Positions 8,441-16,041 of a stretch of 35,166 nucleotides of DNA are shown one piece after another. Source of the DNA: Prevotella sp. (GTDB taxonomy: Bacteria; Bacteroidota; Bacteroidia; Bacteroidales; Bacteroidaceae); contig JAFZRU010000043.1 in the NCBI GenBank assembly GCA_017619755.1, positions 1 to 35,166 of the forward strand, written 5' to 3'. Under the pieces are notes generated by a model that saw nothing but the letters and a program-made list of their open reading frames with translations, was not told the DNA's origin and did not search any database. Position 1 is the stretch's first letter. Each line of letters starts with the position of its first letter. The position numbers were made by a program, and so were the translations under genes.

Positions 8441-9705
8441 CTTAAAGGCGGGGTTAGGTGAACTTGGAAAATAATGGTTTCTTCGTCACGGAGGACTTTC
8501 ACGGGGATGGTGGTGCCGGGCTTCAGTTCAGCCAGTCGCTCCATGTATTCATTGATGTCCTTGACGGGCTTGCCGTCTATCTCTTGGATGACGTCGCCGC
8601 TCCTGATGCCGGCATTATGCGCCGGCTTGCCAGCCACCACGATGTCGGCACGAAGGCCGGGGATGGTGCTTGCTCCCATGACATCGGGCATCAGGCCCAA
8701 GGTCACTTTGAACTTGGCATGGCTCATCTTGTTGCTGGCAGGCACATTGATATAGTCGGGAGCCTCGGGCATCGCCGCCAGTCGGGCTATCAACTCCTTT
8801 GAGAAGTCGAGAGTCTGCTGCATACCTTCATAATTCAAGGTGGAAGGCACGTCGGCGGGAGTGTGGTATTCCATGTGGCCGCCTGTGGTGAGGAAGAGGA
8901 CGGGGATGTCCACCGCCACGAACGACGCATGGTCGCTTGGGCCATAGCCATCGGGGATGCAGGTGACGTGCAGGTTGGAAAGTCCTGCTATCTGCTCCAC
9001 CGTCTCCTTGAAGCTGCTGCTCGTTCCCGTGCCCGACACGCTCATGGCATTGTCGCGCATGCGCCCCACCATGTCCAAGTTCACCACCGCCACAATGCCC
9101 TTTCTATCATGCGGGAGGTTGATGCGCTTGGCATCCTCCTGCTTCATCCACTCCAAGAAGAGTTTGGACCCCACAAGCCCTTGTTCCTCTGCGCCGAAGA
9201 ATGCGAAGATGATGCTTCGGGGCGACCCCACCTTTTTGAAATGCCTTGCCAGTTGGAGCACCACGGCATCACCGCTGGCATTATCGTCGGCACCGGGGTG
9301 CACACCCAACGTGTCGGGACGGCGCGAACCAGAGTCCTTGCCTCCCATACCTAAATGGTCATAATGCGAACTAACGACAATGTATTCGTTTTTGAGCCGC
9401 TTGTCCTTTCCCGGGAGGACGGCCATGATGTTGTGGGTGGTCCTCTTCTCCGTCTTGCCGTATGTGAAGTCGTGATAGAATCCCTTGTTTTTCTTTTCCT
9501 TGACAATGGGCTTGAGTTTCAACCGACGGAGTTGACCGGCGATATATTCAGAGGCGAGGGTGTCGCCTGCCGTGGCCGGGAACCTGCCCCCCAACTCCTG
9601 TGAAGCCAAGTATTCCACCGCTTGCCTCATGTCATCCTGCCTCTGTGCATGTGTCTGCAACACAAGCACAAAAACCAAGGATAGAAGAAAGCACTTTTTG
9701 TTCAT
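8437..9705 (-). CDS. Secreted M28-family zinc aminopeptidase with C-terminal PDZ domain
   Basis: A 422-residue exported metallopeptidase. After a signal peptide (FLLSLVFVLVLQTHA) come the M28 catalytic elements in order: SSHYDHLG (His114, Asp116), HPGADDNASG (Asp140/141), the EE pair at 173-174, VNLDMVGR (Asp211) and EYHTPAD (His281), so all expected metal ligands and the catalytic Glu are present. A PDZ domain fills about residues 335-420 (HNAGIRSGDVIQEIDGKPV). Such enzymes remove N-terminal residues from peptides in the periplasm or outside. The chosen ATG follows a -7 element; the longer frame to 9789 crosses that promoter and lacks a leading signal. It is the first gene of the operon that ends with the TonB-dependent receptor. 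Confidence 0.9.
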   Translation of the reverse strand: MNKKCFLLSLVFVLVLQTHAQRQDDMRQAVEYLASQELGGRFPATAGDTLASEYIAGQLRRLKLKPIVKEKKNKGFYHDFTYGKTEKRTTHNIMAVLPGKDKRLKNEYIVVSSHYDHLGMGGKDSGSRRPDTLGVHPGADDNASGDAVVLQLARHFKKVGSPRSIIFAFFGAEEQGLVGSKLFLEWMKQEDAKRINLPHDRKGIVAVVNLDMVGRMRDNAMSVSGTGTSSSFKETVEQIAGLSNLHVTCIPDGYGPSDHASFVAVDIPVLFLTTGGHMEYHTPADVPSTLNYEGMQQTLDFSKELIARLAAMPEAPDYINVPASNKMSHAKFKVTLGLMPDVMGASTIPGLRADIVVAGKPAHNAGIRSGDVIQEIDGKPVKDINEYMERLAELKPGTTIPVKVLRDEETIIFQVHLTPPLR

Positions 9706-9732
9706 ATATCTCTCGTTATGATATTTCGGGTG

Positions 9733-9740
9733 CAAAGATA
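9733..9740 (-). promoter_or_regulatory. Promoter -7 element of the M28/receptor operon
   Basis: TATCTTTG on the minus strand (complement of 9733-9740), 27 bases before the ATG of the peptidase gene. No clear TTTG is seen at -33. No second promoter is obvious between this point and the receptor gene. Confidence 0.65.
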
Positions 9741-9858
9741 CGACAAAATACCCAATTTGACGATACCCATTTATGAGGATTTTCGACATAGGGTATCCAA
9801 TATCATGTTTTCAATTGATCAAGATTTTGACTTTTTTCATCCAAAGACGCCGCGTTTT

Positions 9859-9890
9859 TTTGGATGCCTTTGGAAAAATGCGTATCTTTG
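9859..9890 (+). promoter_or_regulatory. Bacteroidetes promoter of the ABC exporter gene
   Basis: TTTG at 9859-9862, a 20-base spacer and TATCTTTG at 9883-9890: an excellent match to the Bacteroidetes consensus. The ATG at 9918 follows with a leader of about 20 bases, which settles the start over the ATG-like codon at 9864. Confidence 0.8.
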
Positions 9891-9917
9891 CGCAACCTAT
9901 CCAAAAACAATAGAGAT

Positions 9918-11747
9918 ATGGAGAACAAGAACACACCGGAAGCGGGGAAGATGAACATCATCGACCTGCTGAAAAACATCATCCCATTCGTCATGCCCTA
10001 CAAATGGCTCGTGGGCATCACCCTCGCCCTCACCCTTGTCGGTTCGCTCATGGCACAGGTGAACGCCGTGGTGCTCGACAAGGCGGTGGATGCCATCAAC
10101 GCACTTGTCAGCCAACCGACATTCGAGTGGGGGGCGGCAGTGCGAATACTCACTACCATCAGTGTCATCCTCCTTGGAAAGGAAGTCGTGGCGGCACTCG
10201 TCACCTTCTTCCAAAGATACTACGGCGAGCGGATGCGCATCCTCGTGAGCCGGGACCTGTCGCTCAGAGTGGTGGAGAAAATGCTCTCCTTCCGCATGAC
10301 ATTCTTCACCTCCGAGGGTAATGAGACGGGAAAGTTGCAGTCACGCATCGACAGGGGCATCATGAGTTTGAGCAACACGGTGAACAACTTCTTCATCGAG
10401 ATACTGCCACTCTTCACCAGCGCCATCCTCGCCCTCGCCCTGATGTTCATGGCCAACTTCTACGTGGGGTTGGTGGCCCTCTGCATCGTGCCCATCTATT
10501 TCCGCGTCACCTACATCCAGGCCAAGCGGATGAAAGGCGGCAGGAGGGGCATCTTCGGTGGGCACCAGGCGGTGAGCCAGGGAATACTCGGCATCATCGA
10601 GAGCATCACCGTCATCAAGTCGTTCAACAGGGAGCAGGCAGAGGCCGACAGGCAGGCTGGCATCCAGCGGACAATGACCGACCTGCAACTCAACACACGC
10701 AAGCAGAGCTATATGTTCAACGGACTGAAAAGCTTCCTTGAACAAATCGGCACCGTGCTTATCATCATCCTCACCGCCTACCTCGTGCTCATCGACTACC
10801 CGGGGATGACGATAGGTAAAATCATGTACCATGTCATGCTCTTCGCCAACGTCAGCGCCCCCATCAGGCAGTTGCATCGCATCTACGACGACATGAACGA
10901 CGCGCTCATCTACGCGGAGGGCTTCTTCGGCATCCTCCACGCAGAAGAAGAGGTGGAGGACACCGGCGAACATCATCCCGAAGAGGTGAAGGGCGACTTC
11001 GAACTGAAGGGTGTAGATTTCACCTACAGCAACGGCACACAAGCGCTTTACGATGTCTCCATGCACATCGAGAGCGGAAAGATCACCGCACTCGTCGGGC
11101 TCAGCGGGGCGGGGAAAAGCACCATCGTCAGCCTCCTCGACAAATTCTACCATCCCGACAAGGGGAGCATCCGTCTCGACGGGGTGGAACTGCGGGAATG
11201 GGACACGCACTGGCTCCGCAACAACGTGGGTCTGGTGTTGCAGAAAAACCACATCTTCGACGGGACAATAGAGGAGAACATCAAATACGGCAACCCCAAC
11301 GCCACACACGAGCAAGTGGTGGAGGCGGCCAAGAAGGCATACATCTACGACCAGGTGATGAAACTGCCCAACGGCTTCGACACGCATGCGCTGCAACTGA
11401 GCGGCGGACAGCAGCAACGCATCGCCATCGCCAGGATGTTCCTCAAAAACCCGCCCATCATCTTCCTCGACGAGCCGACAGCAAGCCTCGACGCCATCGC
11501 CACCGAGCAAATCAAGGCCAGCATCGATGCCATCAAGGCCGGGCGGACGGTGGTCATCATCTCTCACAACATCGGGCAAATCATCGACGCCGACAAGATT
11601 TACGTCCTACAAGAGGGACGGGTGGTGCAAGGTGGAACACCGGCAGAGGTATATAAGCAAGGTGGCATCTACAAGGATATTTTCGACGCCAGCGCCAGGA
11701 GCATGAACGTGGACAAAATAGCTCACACCATGGAGGGGGGCAAGTGA
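9918..11747 (+). CDS. ABC exporter, fused membrane and ATPase domains
   Basis: A 609-residue half-transporter of the exporter type that works as a dimer in the inner membrane. Residues about 25-340 carry six transmembrane helices; the ATPase domain (about 358-595) has Walker A GLSGAGKS (394-401), Q-loop Gln442, signature LSGGQ (494-498), Walker B IIFLDEP (514-520) and H-loop His550. The cargo cannot be read from sequence; the family exports lipids, peptides or drugs. An oddity: the usual GERG/GENG X-loop just before the signature is absent, since FDTHALQ runs straight into LSGGQ, about four residues shorter than in MsbA-type proteins. Transcribed alone from a strong promoter; no terminator was recognised downstream. 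Confidence 0.9.
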   Translation: MENKNTPEAGKMNIIDLLKNIIPFVMPYKWLVGITLALTLVGSLMAQVNAVVLDKAVDAINALVSQPTFEWGAAVRILTTISVILLGKEVVAALVTFFQRYYGERMRILVSRDLSLRVVEKMLSFRMTFFTSEGNETGKLQSRIDRGIMSLSNTVNNFFIEILPLFTSAILALALMFMANFYVGLVALCIVPIYFRVTYIQAKRMKGGRRGIFGGHQAVSQGILGIIESITVIKSFNREQAEADRQAGIQRTMTDLQLNTRKQSYMFNGLKSFLEQIGTVLIIILTAYLVLIDYPGMTIGKIMYHVMLFANVSAPIRQLHRIYDDMNDALIYAEGFFGILHAEEEVEDTGEHHPEEVKGDFELKGVDFTYSNGTQALYDVSMHIESGKITALVGLSGAGKSTIVSLLDKFYHPDKGSIRLDGVELREWDTHWLRNNVGLVLQKNHIFDGTIEENIKYGNPNATHEQVVEAAKKAYIYDQVMKLPNGFDTHALQLSGGQQQRIAIARMFLKNPPIIFLDEPTASLDAIATEQIKASIDAIKAGRTVVIISHNIGQIIDADKIYVLQEGRVVQGGTPAEVYKQGGIYKDIFDASARSMNVDKIAHTMEGGK

Positions 11748-12233
11748 TTCGACTGAATTAGTTGATTATGTAACGAATAAATAATTTGGGATGATTTTTC
11801 AACATATAATCACCTCTATAATTGTTCATAAATTGCGACCCACGGTTGAAATCTACGCTCTTCAACAATTCGTTTATGGAGTGCCCTAACGGGCAGAAAT
11901 CATACAAATCTGTTCAAATCAAACAAATTATGAGAACTTGTTACAATAAAACAACTCAAGTTTCCCATCTTTTTCATCAAGAATTAGAGAGATTTGTCGT
12001 AGACCCACTGACCGTAGGGAGGTAATTTGAGAATTTTCCTTAATGAGGTGTCCAACTTGTTGTTTTTTAGAATTCTAACAAAAAAGATTTGAAAGATTTG
12101 GATAGATTTGAAAGATTTGACTTTCGCTTCGCACGTCGACCGTTGGTTCTCGCCGAAGGCGACTACTTTTGCGATTCGCTGAACAAACATTAGTGCATTT
12201 CAACCGGACAGCAGCACAAAAAATCCTTGATTA
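11748..12233. other. AT-rich intergenic stretch without a convincing gene
   Basis: Nearly 500 bases between the ABC gene and rsmA. Short frames exist on both strands (for example 11984-12190 minus, ending LPPYGQWVYDKSL), but none has a promoter, signal or recognisable domain. There is a small hairpin GCCC-taac-GGGC near 11883-11894 and two related stretches of GATTTG-type repeats in opposite orientation (11905-11929 and 12086-12120). It may be a decayed mobile element or repeat; I cannot name it. Confidence 0.4.
12086..12120 (+). repeat. Short tandem GATTTG repeat, four units
   Basis: Four imperfect units of 9-10 bases begin with GATTTG (GATTTGAAA, GATTTGGATA, GATTTGAAA, GATTTGACT). A related copy in the opposite orientation lies at 11905-11929 (CAAATCTGTTCAAATC and following), so the two could pair or mark the ends of an old element. 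Confidence 0.65.
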
Positions 12234-12265
12234 TTTGCAAATTTCACGACTATTGCCTAATTTTG
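12234..12265 (+). promoter_or_regulatory. rsmA: Promoter of rsmA, almost leaderless
   Basis: TTTG at 12234-12237, 20 bases, then TAATTTTG at 12258-12265. The ATG at 12272 is only six bases past the -7 element, so the transcript should start at or next to the start codon. Confidence 0.75.
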
Positions 12266-12271
12266 CAACCG

Positions 12272-13081
12272 ATGAAAAAAGTGAGACCAAAGAAAAATCT
12301 CGGACAGCATTTCCTCATCGACTTGAACGTGGCCAAGGCCATCGCAGACACCGTGGATGTTTGTCCCGACCTGCCCGTTTTGGAGGTGGGGCCGGGGATG
12401 GGCGTGCTCACACAATATCTCATGGAGAAGCCCCGCGAACTCAAGGTGGTGGAAATTGACCGTGAGTCGGTGGCATACCTGCATCAGCATTTCCCCTCGC
12501 TCAGCGAAAAAGTGGTGGAAGGGGACTTCCTCCGCATGGACTTGAGACAGCTCTTCGATGGAAAACAGTTCGTGCTCACCGGCAACTATCCCTACGACAT
12601 CTCCACGCAGATTTTTTTCAAGATGCTCGAAAACAAGCACCTCATCCCCTGCTGCACCGGCATGATACAGCGTGAGGTGGCCCAGCGCATCGCATCGCCC
12701 CCGGGAAACAAGGCTTACGGCATCCTCAGCGTTCTCATACAGGCATGGTATGACGTGGAATATCTCTTCACCGTCGATGAGCATGTCTTCAACCCACCTC
12801 CCAAGGTGAAAAGCGCCGTCATCAGGATGACACGAAACGACGTGGAGCACCTCGGTTGCAACGAAGTCCTCTTCCAGCGCGTGGTGAAGACCGTCTTCAA
12901 CCAGCGAAGGAAAATGCTCAGGGTGAGCCTCCGCCAACTCTTCCCCGGAGGACAAGCCTCCCCCGGTTTCTTCGAGAGCGACATCATGACACAAAGGCCG
13001 GAGCAACTCTCGATACAAGAATTCGTGGAACTCACCAACAGGGTGGAGGGGGAATTTTCTCAGCTTTCTGCATCTCTTTGA
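12272..13081 (+). CDS. rsmA: 16S rRNA dimethyladenosine transferase RsmA (KsgA)
   Basis: A 269-residue cytoplasmic methyltransferase that dimethylates two adjacent adenines in the 3' terminal hairpin of 16S rRNA during small-subunit maturation. Family marks: the N-terminal KKNLGQHFL, the SAM-binding VLEVGPGMGVLT, the acidic VVEIDRE, and the catalytic GNYPYDIST (the N-x-P-Y motif), followed by MIQREVAQRI and the C-terminal helical part with FNQRRKMLR. Length is normal. The start at MKKVRPKKN is chosen because the promoter lies directly in front; the longer frame to 12227 runs through the promoter. The product is intact and single. Confidence 0.95.
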   Translation: MKKVRPKKNLGQHFLIDLNVAKAIADTVDVCPDLPVLEVGPGMGVLTQYLMEKPRELKVVEIDRESVAYLHQHFPSLSEKVVEGDFLRMDLRQLFDGKQFVLTGNYPYDISTQIFFKMLENKHLIPCCTGMIQREVAQRIASPPGNKAYGILSVLIQAWYDVEYLFTVDEHVFNPPPKVKSAVIRMTRNDVEHLGCNEVLFQRVVKTVFNQRRKMLRVSLRQLFPGGQASPGFFESDIMTQRPEQLSIQEFVELTNRVEGEFSQLSASL

Positions 13082-13280
13082 AAGGTAAATCAAATTATGG
13101 GTGGCAAAAATCTGTAAAGAAAAAGACGGATGGTATGCGCAATTCACCGAGGAATCATCAAGAGACTATTATATTGAAATTCTTTTGCCATTTTGCATCA
13201 ATGGCTTAATCAAGAAATACAATGTTTCACGGATATGAATTTGACATATAGGAACCCATCAATGTCTTTCTAATAAAGTC

Positions 13281-13523
13281 ATTCAAGTTCCGCAAGTTGG
13301 ATGAATGACAAAAGGCCAATAAGATTACAGCCCAGGGCAACGCCCTGGGTTATATTGAGTAGCTAAAGCAGGGGCATAAGCCTTATCATCACCATCATTC
13401 TTTTGCCTTTTCAAGGCGATTGTCGGTCTCGTCCGATACTCAGGACGTTGCCCTGGGCTAAGTGCTCGTTGGCCCTTCAGGCCGTTAATATGCAGGATAT
13501 TCATTAATTTGCGGAACTTGAAT
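13281..13523. repeat. Inverted-repeat element, copy 1 (243 bases)
   Basis: Bounded by near-perfect terminal inverted repeats: ATTCAAGTTCCGCAAGTT at the left and its complement (with one mismatch, AATTTGCGGAACTTGAAT) at the right end. Inside are further paired arms: CCCAGGG/CCCTGGG hairpin at 13331-13349, CAGCCCAGGGCAACG against CGTTGCCCTGGGCTAAG, and GGCCAA against TTGGCC. It can therefore fold almost end to end. It has no credible gene; the 86-codon frame across it is an artefact of the repeat. A second copy lies at 14677-14990. The remainder of 13082-13280 shows nothing notable. Confidence 0.8.
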
Positions 13524-13577
13524 AAAAACAATTTGGTGTGATACGAACTCTCCTTTTTCCAATTATTCATTTTTTCT

Positions 13578-13608
13578 TTTGCCATTTAATTAATTATACG
13601 TATTTTTG
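13578..13608 (+). promoter_or_regulatory. Promoter of the Fib_succ_major gene
   Basis: TTTG at 13578-13581, 19 bases, TATTTTTG at 13601-13608, just outside copy 1 of the repeat element. The leader to the ATG at 13738 is about 120 bases. Confidence 0.7.
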
Positions 13609-13737
13609 CGGCGAGATTTCAGCACCTCTCTAATACAGGTCTTTATCTCAATAGCCACTTGTTGGCGAAAATTGTACTATCATAATGAGTTACGGGGATT
13701 TCGCCCTAAAAAGGAAACATCAAATCGTCATTTACAT

Positions 13738-14436
13738 ATGAAAAAAATCATTTCTTCAATTTTGTTTGTTTGCGCTGTCTGCGTTAGTGTTTCGGCTCAG
13801 GAGGTCAACAAGGAAAGTCAAAATTCTTGTCCTGATGACAAGCACCCCCACTTGATTGACCTTGGTTTGCCAAGTGGTACGAAGTGGGCCTGCTGCAATG
13901 TGGGTGCCGACACTCCAGAAGACTTTGGTGAGTACTACTCTTGGGGCGAGACCGAGGAGAAAAGCACCTACTCTCCTATGTCGTATGAATATTGTACCGG
14001 CGTCGACACCGACGGGGATGGCTGGTATGATGAGGATGAAAAATATACGGAAGCTGAACAGGATTTCGGCGACATCATCACCGGCACCCATGACGTGGCT
14101 CTCGTGAAATGGGGTGAATCGTGGCAGATTCCAACGCTTCAACAGTTTAGGGAACTGCTTGACAATTGCTCCTCTGAATGGACGTCGGTCAACGACGTGG
14201 AAGGCCGTCGTTTCACCGGCCCTAACGGCGCATGCATCTTCCTACCCGCAGCGGGCAACCGTAATGGGGGCTCTCGCATCCTTGCCGGCAGCAGTGGCAA
14301 CTACTGGTCGTCCAACTGGGGCACTTCTGACGCATCCAGGGCAAGTGAACTCATTTTCGACTCGGGTTATACGAATACGCACACTACATATCGTTACAAT
14401 GGGCGCAGCGTTCGCCCTGTATCTGTCCAGAAATAG
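13738..14436 (+). CDS. Secreted Fib_succ_major domain protein
   Basis: A 232-residue exported protein with signal peptide (IISSILFVCAVCVSVSAQ) and one domain of the type first described as the major paralogous domain of Fibrobacter succinogenes (TIGR02145-like). Marks are HLIDLGLPSGTKWACCNVGA, PEDFGEYYSWGETE, the WQIPTLQQFRELL block, FLPAAGNRNG, GNYWSSNWG and the end NGRSVRPV. The function of the domain is unknown; proteins carrying it are abundant at the surface of Bacteroidetes. It includes an acidic DTDGDGWYDEDE segment that could bind calcium. The gene is flanked by two copies of an inverted-repeat element, so it may have been moved or duplicated with them. Confidence 0.85.
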   Translation: MKKIISSILFVCAVCVSVSAQEVNKESQNSCPDDKHPHLIDLGLPSGTKWACCNVGADTPEDFGEYYSWGETEEKSTYSPMSYEYCTGVDTDGDGWYDEDEKYTEAEQDFGDIITGTHDVALVKWGESWQIPTLQQFRELLDNCSSEWTSVNDVEGRRFTGPNGACIFLPAAGNRNGGSRILAGSSGNYWSSNWGTSDASRASELIFDSGYTNTHTTYRYNGRSVRPVSVQK

Positions 14437-14476
14437 TCCCCTTGAATCTGCGCTGGCTTTTCTCAAACGCCATTGA

Positions 14477-14692
14477 GTCTTCCGGGGTCTATATACCTTC
14501 TTCGACATTATCATGGGCATCAGCATGTACCAGAATGTGACTCTGCGAGAAGAAAACCAAAGACTCCAGTCTTCGGAAATGAAATATCGTTTCATCCGTG
14601 CACACAATGTTGCGCCTCACGCGGCAAGACCGTCTTTCAATTACCTTCCAAAGAAGTGGAGTTATATAACTAAAGTTTCGCAAGTTGGATGA
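14477..14692 (+). pseudogene. Gene remnant cut off by the repeat element
   Basis: An open frame reading VFRGLYTFFDIIMGISMYQN, then TLREENQRLQSSEMKYRFIR and ending KVSQVG. The last six codons are the left end of repeat copy 2, which supplies the stop. The same frame before the stop at 14474-14476 continues PLESALAFLKRH, so a longer protein may once have spanned here. No start codon with a promoter is seen (first ATG 14513), and I do not recognise the family. The hydrophobic-then-heptad-like pattern looks protein-derived rather than random, but this is a judgement. Confidence 0.4.
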
Positions 14693-14990
14693 ATGTCGGC
14701 CTGAAAATCGCGATTAAGCGAGAGCAGACGAAAACTTGTTTTCAGTATGCCGAGCAAGAGCGATTTATAAAAAGGCCAATAAGATTACAGCCCATGGCTA
14801 CGCCCTGGGTTAAAATGAGTATCAAATCGCCCTGCCAGGGGCATAAGCCTTATCATCACCATCATTTTTTTGCCTTTTCAAGGCGATTGTCGGTCTCGTC
14901 CGATACCCAGGACGTTGCCCTGGGCTAAGTGCTCGTTGGCCCTTCAGGCCGTTAATATTCAGGTTTTTCATTAACTTGCGGAACTTGAAT
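14677..14990. repeat. Inverted-repeat element, copy 2 (about 314 bases)
   Basis: Same element as 13281-13523 in the same orientation. The right part (14769-14990) is nearly identical, including the GTTGGCCCTTCAGGCCGTTA stretch and the terminal AACTTGCGGAACTTGAAT. The left terminus is shortened (TTCGCAAGTTGGATGAATG lacks the outer bases) and about 73 extra bases are inserted after it. AAAGTC directly follows its right end and also directly precedes the left end of copy 1. The hairpin CCCAGGG/CCCTGGG of copy 1 has mismatches here. Confidence 0.8.
14696..14768. repeat. Extra segment nested in repeat copy 2
   Basis: These bases interrupt copy 2 relative to copy 1. The segment is bounded by AAATCGC (14705-14711) and its complement GCGATTT (14760-14766), with GAGAGCAGACG and TGCCGAGCAAGAG between, so it looks like a small palindromic repeat inserted into the larger one. 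No TSD can be assigned with confidence. Confidence 0.55.
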
Positions 14991-14994
14991 AAAG

Positions 14995-15573
14995 TCATTT
15001 TATTTTGCAGACGATTTTCATCTGTGTCAGTTCATTGATCCAGTCAACTTTCTTTTCCTTGAGGGATTCCAAGAAGGGAATGATGCCATCACCGTATGCC
15101 CTACGCGAATAGAAATTGAGTTGTATTGCTTTCTTGCCTTCAACGACCACGGACTTGTAGTGATGGATGTCAGCCTCCACTACATTCAGCATGCCATCCG
15201 CCCCATCGCTCACCATGAAATCAATGATATACTCTCCATCGTTCTCAAAGACGAGAAAATTGCAGCATTTGTCCGACTTCTTGCGCTCCTCAAGTTCATG
15301 AACCTTGGCATCAACGAAATACTTAACACTTAACGTCTCGGAGAAGGACAGAGAGACGCTCAACATTTGCTCATAGTTGTCAAAAGTCTCCCCCTTTGGC
15401 AACCATTCCTGAAGATAAAAAGCCTCAATGGGATGTTGACACCACTTCAGATCAAACTTCTTATTTTGAAATTTGAGCGTCTTTCCGACATGTAGATAAT
15501 CAACTACTTTGTCTTGTGCAAAAGCCATCGCACATGTCAGTGCCATAAGCAAGGATAAAATAATTTTCTTCAC
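14995..15573 (-). CDS. Exported protein of unknown function
   Basis: A 192-residue protein with a clear signal peptide (IILSLLMALTCAMAFAQ) and no lipobox, so periplasmic or secreted. The family is not recognised; the body alternates strands and charged segments (FDLKWCQHPIEAFYLQEWLP, SVSLSFSETLSVKYFVDAKV). The start is a GTG at 15571-15573; no in-frame ATG lies nearby. A near-consensus -7 element (TAATTTG, complement of 15590-15596) sits 16 bases upstream. The TGA stop uses bases 14995-14997 within AAAGTCATT, immediately beside the end of repeat copy 2, so the repeat sits exactly at the 3' end of this gene without disturbing it. Confidence 0.7.
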   Translation of the reverse strand: MKKIILSLLMALTCAMAFAQDKVVDYLHVGKTLKFQNKKFDLKWCQHPIEAFYLQEWLPKGETFDNYEQMLSVSLSFSETLSVKYFVDAKVHELEERKKSDKCCNFLVFENDGEYIIDFMVSDGADGMLNVVEADIHHYKSVVVEGKKAIQLNFYSRRAYGDGIIPFLESLKEKKVDWINELTQMKIVCKIK

Positions 15574-15710
15574 ATCCTTAATTCCGCAGCAAATTAGTTA
15601 AACAATTTTTATAAGTTCCTGAGCAACAAAATGTTGCCAAAGATTTTGTCATATCAGATTTTTCACTTGCCTTAGTGGCGCAATTCAAAAGCAGATAATA
15701 TTTGAATGAC

Positions 15711-15927
15711 ATGGCAAAGATAGCAATAAAAATGAGAAAATCAATGCTTAGGGAGAAATAAATTTCGTGTTGGACAAGTTCGGTGCTCTCCTGGGCGAAG
15801 TGATAGACCGTATCCTCGGCATCCGCAGCACCTCCACAGGTTACCAATACCGCAAAATCATCCGTTCCGTCTTCGCCCTGTTTATGTGTATGTTCGGGGT
15901 GGAGGCCACGGATATGGTGAAGAGCTT
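15711..15927 (+). pseudogene. Decayed N-terminal fragment of a DDE transposase (IS1380-like)
   Basis: From the ATG at 15711 the sequence reads MAKIAIK, then after a one-base shift EKIN, a TAG stop, and GEINFVLDKFGALLGEVIDR followed by ILGIRSTSTGYQYRKIIRSV. I recall Bacteroides/Prevotella DDE transposases opening MAKIAIKSEK and containing IDSTLGLR..GYQYSEIIRSL, so this is the first 60 or so residues of such a gene with a frameshift and a stop. Homology fades after about 15900 and the rest of the transposase is missing. The remnant lies directly upstream of the beta-lactamase-fold gene, in frame with it, which creates a misleading long frame. Confidence 0.6.
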
Positions 15928-16041
15928 CTTCGCCCTGACGGGCGAGCGGATGGACATAAAGTCCACCCCTACAATTGCACCTGGTTCTTGGGACGGCGGA
16001 ATTTTTCCAAATGAAATGGGGGGAATACAGAAAAAAATCTT

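Noticed and set aside
10341-11579. A 412-codon minus-strand frame
   Set aside because: Antisense to the ABC exporter gene; rich in His, Asp and Val as expected for a shadow frame.
11748-12271. A possible tRNA or other RNA gene in the intergenic stretch
   Set aside because: No cloverleaf or known RNA motif could be assembled.
13325-13585. An 86-codon minus-strand frame with a GQRP-type motif
   Set aside because: Lies across the inverted-repeat element; such frames arise from the repeat itself.
13281-14990. The two repeats as a CRISPR array
   Set aside because: Only two copies, over a kilobase apart, with a gene between them; no cas genes.
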